Shown here: in pieces, positions 33,388-37,668 of the stretch | How positions within the stretch are numbered: the stretch's first letter is position 1 | How the letters are laid out: the number at the start of each line of letters is the position of its first letter | NCBI GenBank assembly: GCA_031973235.1 | Contig: DALYDM010000005.1 | Location: forward strand, 1-37,668 | DNA: 37,668 bases | Direction of reading: 5' to 3' | Origin: JAGOQQ01 sp031973235 | GTDB lineage: Bacteria > Patescibacteriota > Minisyncoccia > Phycocordibacterales > UBA9973 | The notes under the pieces: model-generated | The model's input: only the letters and a program-made list of their open reading frames with translations | What the model was told of the DNA's origin: nothing | Databases searched by the model: none | Position numbers and translations under genes: made by a program

Positions 33388-34578
33388 CTATGCGTTGTTG
33401 TCTTGCTGATCAGTATTTACCATTTTCCGTTCTGCAATTTCATTCATAATTTTTTTAAAATACGAAGGTTTTGTCATGCGAATAAATTGATCCGCTCCTT
33501 CTGAAAACTTGCCAAGATTTTGTAGTTCAATGATTTTATTATAATGAGCATCAGTAAATTCTTCTCCATATTTTTTTACACCAAGTTCTTCAAGTTCAAA
33601 CTCAAGTTGTTTTTTTCGTGCGTCACGTTCAGTTGGATCTTTTAAATATTCGATGCGCTCAAGCTCACCTGGAATCATCCTGCTTTTGTCAAATGATTCC
33701 GAATACATCTCAACTGCTTTTTTTGACAACAAAAAGTTACCAATTGTCATATCATGTGTAAATTCATGCACAGGTGTAGTTCTATCAATACTTGTCGCAC
33801 TTCTCGTTATTTCCACATTGTCGTTTTTGGGTGTATACCACGCTAGTGCAGTCCCTTTGTCGTCACCTTCTAATGTGTCTTGCGGATGAACATTATAATC
33901 CTTGTCAGATAATTTCATTTTCCTGATTTTATAATTTTTCTCTGAGATCTTAGGGTCATCAAACTCACCAGATAATCTTTCTTTGTATTCGTTGCTATTC
34001 ACTTTATCAAAGAGCCAGGCACGTTGTTCATCCCCTATTGCATAAGAATGCTCTATATCAGATTTTAATTCTTTATATTTACTTTCCGGTGAGTACTTCT
34101 CCTGAAGATCTCGTAAGTATTCTAGATTTTCAATCTTGTGAGATAATATTCTTTCCCTTTCCTTGTCACTCAATTTTTCGTAATTTCCTGTTTTAGATTG
34201 TATCTCTTTGATTTCCTTTTCAATTTCAACTCCCGCAAGTATCATTTCTGCGTGTTCAGAATTATCAAAATCACTGTACAAGCCAGACTTGAGGAATTCT
34301 TCATATGAAATATTTCTATATTTAGAATCTTCCGGAAATGATGTTTGCGCAGATTCATTCTCAGAAAGAGTATTATTATGCAAATTCTTTTTGTCTTCGA
34401 GTGAAATAGTATTTTTAATACTATCGACAAGTGCATCCTTTTCTTGTTCTGTGCATCCCTGCAAAAACAATCCTATACTTGCGACAGATCCAATCTTTAA
34501 ATACCTCTTAGCTTTTTCAATAATCTTTTCAATCTTTTTCCGATTATCACTTTTATCAAAACCTTGGATTTGTTCCAT
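33388..34578 (-). CDS. Putative lipoprotein with HEFTH metallopeptidase motif
   Basis: A 396-residue exported protein. After a basic N-terminal stretch there is a hydrophobic segment ending in the lipobox-like LFLQGC (C42). The middle is charged and helical. HEFTH at 271-275 (TPVHEFTHDMTIG) fits the zinc-binding HExxH of gluzincin/metzincin-type peptidases. A third ligand may be one of the acidic residues in YSESFD or GADQF downstream, but it cannot be fixed. A perfect TATAAT ends 6 nt before the ATG. It is a single-gene unit, convergent with recG. Whether it is active is unknown. Confidence 0.68.
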   Translation of the reverse strand: MEQIQGFDKSDNRKKIEKIIEKAKRYLKIGSVASIGLFLQGCTEQEKDALVDSIKNTISLEDKKNLHNNTLSENESAQTSFPEDSKYRNISYEEFLKSGLYSDFDNSEHAEMILAGVEIEKEIKEIQSKTGNYEKLSDKERERILSHKIENLEYLRDLQEKYSPESKYKELKSDIEHSYAIGDEQRAWLFDKVNSNEYKERLSGEFDDPKISEKNYKIRKMKLSDKDYNVHPQDTLEGDDKGTALAWYTPKNDNVEITRSATSIDRTTPVHEFTHDMTIGNFLLSKKAVEMYSESFDKSRMIPGELERIEYLKDPTERDARKKQLEFELEELGVKKYGEEFTDAHYNKIIELQNLGKFSEGADQFIRMTKPSYFKKIMNEIAERKMVNTDQQDNNA

Positions 34579-34584
34579 GTTCTC

Positions 34585-34590
34585 ATTATA
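34585..34590 (-). promoter_or_regulatory. -10 element of the HEFTH lipoprotein gene
   Basis: TATAAT on the minus strand, then GAGAAC and the ATG: a 6-nt gap, leaderless mRNA expected. Confidence 0.5.
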
Positions 34591-34664
34591 TTTCTTCCTA
34601 ACTAAAAAACAAACTCCAAATTAATACTCATCACGATTCAACAATTAGTTAAAAACCACTATAC

Positions 34665-34699
34665 AAAATCCCAGATTACTCAAATGAGTATCTGGGATT
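34665..34699 (-). terminator. Terminator after the Nudix gene
   Basis: Imperfect hairpin (AATCCCAGATTACTCA with TGAGTATCTGGGATT, one bulged T) followed by TTTTG on the minus strand. It overlaps the TGA stop of the Nudix gene. Confidence 0.7.
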
Positions 34700-35183
34700 C
34701 ATCGTTGACAGAATTAAATTCTAATTCGGAGCATGATTTCTTGTCTTCACTAAACCTGACGTGTCCGACGAATTTTTCACCGCGTAAAATACGAGTAAGA
34801 ATTTCTTTGTCTGCGGGCAACATATCTGCATAAAGCGCTTCGAGATCTGCAATTTTGTACCAGGTAGGATCACTCATCTCTTTTGTCTCTTTTGCTTCAC
34901 CTTTAAACGTTGGTGCCAGAAAAAACACTACTTCCCACTCAGGTTCCTCAGAATTATGAAAATAAAATTTTATTCGTGCGAAGACCTTTAGATCGAGTAA
35001 GTGAACAGCAACTCCATATCCAGTTTCTTCATACAATTCCCGAGCAGCAGTATGCAAAATTGAAATATCTCCCTCCTCTGGTTTCCCACCAAAACCATTA
35101 AGCATTCCTGCTCCAACTTTATTCATTTTACGTCCAAGTAAAATAGAATCTCCATTTATTGGGTATGTAACCGTGGCTATCAT
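34680..35183 (-). CDS. MTH1-like Nudix hydrolase
   Basis: A 167-residue Nudix hydrolase resembling MTH1-type 8-oxo-purine nucleoside triphosphatases, which clean the nucleotide pool. The Nudix box lies at 33-57: GKPEEGD, then AARELYEETGYG. The first acidic residue is Asp39 instead of Glu, and 8 rather than 7 residues separate it from REL. NGFGGK before the box, DPTWYKIADLEALYADMLPADK and GEKFVGHVRF near the end match the MTH1 layout. A TATAAT box lies 10 nt before the ATG. Substrate is inferred. Confidence 0.85.
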   Translation of the reverse strand: MIATVTYPINGDSILLGRKMNKVGAGMLNGFGGKPEEGDISILHTAARELYEETGYGVAVHLLDLKVFARIKFYFHNSEEPEWEVVFFLAPTFKGEAKETKEMSDPTWYKIADLEALYADMLPADKEILTRILRGEKFVGHVRFSEDKKSCSELEFNSVNDESQILI

Positions 35184-35193
35184 TTTATTTGTG

Positions 35194-35199
35194 ATTATA
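35194..35199 (-). promoter_or_regulatory. -10 element of the Nudix gene
   Basis: TATAAT on the minus strand, 10 nt before the ATG at 35183, in the context GGGTATATAATC. Confidence 0.45.
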
Positions 35200-35241
35200 T
35201 ACCCAAAAAGACATCATGGGAACAATACAGTGCATTTCGTG

Positions 35242-35315
35242 TCCGTCCTCATGGATTCGAACCATGGACCCCAGAGGTATAAGCTCTGTGCTCTAACCAA
35301 CTGAGCTAAGGACGG
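35242..35315 (-). tRNA. tRNA-Ile(UAU)
   Basis: 74 nt on the minus strand: acceptor CCGTCCT/AGGACGG, D arm GCTCAGTTGGTTAGAGC, anticodon stem CAGAG/CTCTG with loop CTTATAC (anticodon UAU), T arm CATGG TTCGAAT CCATG, discriminator A73. No CCA is encoded. It reads AUA directly, whereas most bacteria use a CAU tRNA modified by TilS. The C1-G72 pair is uncommon outside tRNA-Pro and initiator tRNA. Confidence 0.93.
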
Positions 35316-35364
35316 ATTGGTTATACGTGCATAGTACTAGATTTTGCGAGTTCCCGCAATTTTG

Positions 35365-35370
35365 TATAAT
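35365..35370 (+). promoter_or_regulatory. -10 element of the gene at 35377
   Basis: Perfect TATAAT, then AAATAT and the ATG: 6-nt gap, leaderless mRNA expected. Confidence 0.5.
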
Positions 35371-35376
35371 AAATAT

Positions 35377-35853
35377 ATGATAAACGAATTTGTAGCAAAA
35401 AAACTAGGTGAAGTAATTGCATTTGCTGAAGTCGGAATTGAAACAATCAACAAAGGCAAAGCAGGTTTTATTCTGGTAATGGGAGACGAAGAAGTCGAAG
35501 GAATGCTCGACAAGAACCGTATCCACAGTGATGAAATTAAAAAGTTTGCAGAAGAAAATAATGTATCTGAAATTGTGATGAAGAAGCTTGAATCAACAAG
35601 TAAAAAACTTCGTGACATGCGAGACATGTATATTGGCGATCAGTGGGACAATCCTACCGAACTCCTCGAATGGTCATCCTTTTTCCATGGAGCAGGGTCT
35701 GCGCACTGGGCACTCGTGAAAGGTGCAGGAGAAGGATTGAACAATGAACTTTTGATAACTCTCTCTGAAGAAGCTCAAAACTTTCATCACGAAATCCTCG
35801 ACACTGTATGCAGTGAACTCGAACAAGTCGGGCAAGATAAATCATCAAACTAA
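35377..35853 (+). CDS. Hypothetical helical protein
   Basis: A 158-residue soluble protein, mostly helical. Residues 1-80 hold an N-terminal alpha/beta part (FVAKKLGEVIAFAEVGIETI, FILVMGDEEVEGML). The C-terminal part has WSSFFHGAGSAHWALVKGAG and EEAQNFHHEILDTV, with several His/Glu that could bind a metal in a helical bundle; this is only a suggestion. No family is recognised. The ATG at 35377 is chosen over an upstream TTG because a perfect TATAAT ends 6 nt before it. Confidence 0.65.
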   Translation: MINEFVAKKLGEVIAFAEVGIETINKGKAGFILVMGDEEVEGMLDKNRIHSDEIKKFAEENNVSEIVMKKLESTSKKLRDMRDMYIGDQWDNPTELLEWSSFFHGAGSAHWALVKGAGEGLNNELLITLSEEAQNFHHEILDTVCSELEQVGQDKSSN

Positions 35854-35899
35854 AATAATAATTAAAAATCCCCTTTCGGGGATTTTTAATTATTATTTT
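35852..35899. terminator. Bidirectional terminator, 22-bp arms
   Basis: Perfect inverted repeat (35852-35873 and 35878-35899) with a TTTC loop and CCCC/GGGG core in AT-rich arms. It contains parts of the stop codons of both convergent genes (35851-35853 and 35893-35895). Confidence 0.85.
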
Positions 35900-37668
35900 G
35901 TATCATTTACAATATCGACAGGTGGAGTATCCTTTTTCTTAAGTGGAATGTTGTGAGCTTTCAAAATTTCTTCATATTCAGCTTGCTCAAGTGTTTCAAC
36001 TTCCATAAGCTTTTTTGCAATTACATCAAGTACATTTCGATGAGTTGTGAGTACTTCTCTAGCTCTTCCGAGTGCGGTATTCATGATATTTTTTACCTCA
36101 TCATCTATCTTTGCAGACATTTCTTCTGAATACTCTTTGTCATTTACACCTCGTCCAAACAGAGTTCTTCCTCCATCTGACTCAAGTGCTACTGGTCCAA
36201 TAGTCTCATTCATTCCCCATCGTGTCACCATTGCGCGCGCAAGTGCAGTTGAAACCTGAAGATCATTTGAAGGCCCAGTGGTAATGTCTCCCAAAACCAT
36301 TTCCTCTGCAACATATCCACCAAGCGACATAGCGATGTCATCGAGGAATTCTTTTTTGCTTTGGAGTTTTCTATCTTCAAGTGGAAGTTTGAGTGTGTAT
36401 CCACCTGCTCTTCCTCTGGCCACGATGGACACCTTGTGCACTGGATCAGCATATGGAAGCACTGATGCAATAAGCGCATGACCACCTTCATGATATGCAG
36501 TAATTTCTTTTTCTTTTTTTGAAAAAAGATGACTCTTTCTTTCGGGTCCCATCATTACTTTTTCGATTGAACGTATCAAATCAAATTGTCCAATAGTTTT
36601 CCTGTCTTCACGTGCTGCAAGAATTGCCCCTTCGTTCATAAGTGAGAACAAATCTGCACCAGAAAATCCTGGAGTTCGCTCTGCTATCACTTCAAGATTT
36701 ACATCTTCTGCAAAAGGCTTTTTGAGTGAATGAATTGTTAGAATTTCTTTTCGGTCTTTTCTGTCTGGGAGATCGAGCATTACACGACGATCAAAACGCC
36801 CCGGGCGAAGAAGTGCTGGATCGAGCACATCACTTCTGTTTGTTGCTGCAATTACAATCACTTTTTCGTTTGGTTCAAATCCATCCATTTCAACGAGAAT
36901 TTGATTGAGTGTTTGTTCTCGTTCATCATTTCCTCCGCCGACTCCTGTTCCTCGCACACGTCCTACTGCATCGATTTCATCAATAAATATTATTGCGGGT
37001 GATGAACGTTTTGCCATTTGAAAAAGATCACGTACACGTGACGCACCAACACCCACAAACATTTCTACGAATTCAGAACCAGAAAGATGAAAGAATGGAA
37101 CTCCTGCTTCTCCTGCTACAGCTCGAGCGAGAAGAGTTTTTCCGGTTCCTGGAGAACCTGTGAGAATTACACCTTTTGGAATTCGTGCACCAATATCAAG
37201 AAACTTTTTTGGATTTCGTAGAAAATCTACAATTTCTTTAAGTTCTTCTTTTGCTTCACGATTTCCTGCGACATCTTTAAATGTCACTTTATTGTTTTTA
37301 TCATTTGGATCAGTAAGTTTTGCTTTTGATTGACCAAAAGTAAATGCTTGCATTCCTGCACCTTTTGCCTGTCGTGTGAGCATCCAAAAGAAAAGTACGA
37401 TAAACAAAACAGGAAGTGCAATCGGAAGTATTGCGAGTAACCAATATCCAAATCCACTTTCTGATTTTACGTTAATGACAACCTTTCCAAGTTGTTCAGG
37501 TGTCACACCATATGAAGTAAGTGTTTCTGTAACTGATGCATCAACTTCCTTTTTTGTTTTTTGAAGACTACCGTCTGTACGCTCAATCGAAAGAGTCTCA
37601 CCCTCAATTAGAATAGATTTTATTTCACCTTTTATTACTGATGATGCAACATCAGAAAGAGCAACTTC
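35893..37668 (-). CDS. ftsH: Cell-division protease FtsH, N-terminus beyond window
   Basis: Membrane-anchored AAA+ zinc protease that degrades misfolded membrane proteins and short-lived regulators. The frame is open to the right edge, so the first membrane helix and start codon are outside. Visible in order: part of the extracytoplasmic domain, TM2 (FGYWLLAILPIALPVLFIVL), Walker A GSPGTGKT (GPPGTGKT is usual), Walker B IIFIDEIDAVGR, second region of homology ATNRSDVLDPALLRPGRFDR, zinc site HEGGH (36478-36492) and the late acidic ligand region DITTGPSNDLQ. A GTG at 37506 is not the start, since it lies inside the extracytoplasmic domain. Confidence 0.96.
   Translation of the reverse strand, partial: EVALSDVASSVIKGEIKSILIEGETLSIERTDGSLQKTKKEVDASVTETLTSYGVTPEQLGKVVINVKSESGFGYWLLAILPIALPVLFIVLFFWMLTRQAKGAGMQAFTFGQSKAKLTDPNDKNNKVTFKDVAGNREAKEELKEIVDFLRNPKKFLDIGARIPKGVILTGSPGTGKTLLARAVAGEAGVPFFHLSGSEFVEMFVGVGASRVRDLFQMAKRSSPAIIFIDEIDAVGRVRGTGVGGGNDEREQTLNQILVEMDGFEPNEKVIVIAATNRSDVLDPALLRPGRFDRRVMLDLPDRKDRKEILTIHSLKKPFAEDVNLEVIAERTPGFSGADLFSLMNEGAILAAREDRKTIGQFDLIRSIEKVMMGPERKSHLFSKKEKEITAYHEGGHALIASVLPYADPVHKVSIVARGRAGGYTLKLPLEDRKLQSKKEFLDDIAMSLGGYVAEEMVLGDITTGPSNDLQVSTALARAMVTRWGMNETIGPVALESDGGRTLFGRGVNDKEYSEEMSAKIDDEVKNIMNTALGRAREVLTTHRNVLDVIAKKLMEVETLEQAEYEEILKAHNIPLKKKDTPPVDIVNDTK

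Noticed and set aside
35893..37506. FtsH starting at the GTG at 37506
   Set aside because: The frame stays open to the window edge and encodes part of the extracytoplasmic domain before this codon.
1..37668. CRISPR array, insertion sequence or prophage
   Set aside because: No regularly spaced repeats, transposase, integrase or phage structural genes were seen on either strand.

Overview
The window looks like a chromosomal segment of a Patescibacteria/CPR bacterium of the Parcubacteria (Paceibacteria) type. The reasons are low G+C, very tight gene packing, a complete but compact type IV pilus locus with a run of short prepilins, a very short MscL, small lineage-specific proteins, and a RecG helicase carrying an inserted GxxE-like domain. 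This is inference from gene content; no 16S rRNA or other marker fixes the lineage.

Layout. 1-2.6 kb (minus strand): a large ParB/DGQHR-domain protein with three apparent N-terminal repeats, then an ECF-like sigma factor whose frame is broken by an apparent one-base deletion, then the first codons of another gene. 2.6-7.3 kb (minus): a secreted beta-helix plus C39-like papain-fold protein overlapping a membrane-anchored propeller-like protein, and a membrane protein with a HEPN-like RNNIAH motif. 7.3-12.1 kb (minus): gatC-gatA (no gatB beside them), two small unknown proteins and ligA. 12.1-24.8 kb (minus): the type IV pilus region. It reads pilM-pilN-pilO-(pilP-like)-pilB-response regulator-pilT-pilC, then a major pilin with its own leader and terminator, then two more pilins, pilD and four minor pilin/PilX-type genes. 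24.8-25.8 kb (plus): comF and a zinc-ribbon protein. 25.9-28.6 kb: lineage-specific proteins around two divergent tRNA-Ser genes, one with an odd ACU anticodon. 28.6-33.4 kb (plus): mscL, a soluble histidine kinase, a response regulator, a cupredoxin-like protein and recG. 33.4-37.7 kb: a lipoprotein with an HEFTH motif, an MTH1-like Nudix hydrolase, tRNA-Ile(UAU), an unknown protein and ftsH (cut by the window end).

Function. The pilus genes supply an inner-membrane platform (PilM/N/O/C), extension and retraction motors (PilB, PilT), a prepilin peptidase (PilD) and a pilin set, so the cell probably makes retractable pili for attachment or DNA uptake; comF next door fits competence. The response regulator inside the motor operon and the kinase/regulator pair after mscL are the only visible signalling parts.

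Expression. Many first genes have a TATACT/TATAAT-type -10 box ending exactly 6 nt before the ATG, which implies leaderless mRNAs. Shine-Dalgarno sequences are scarce. Most transcription units end in long, perfect, AT-flanked hairpins that often contain the stop codon.
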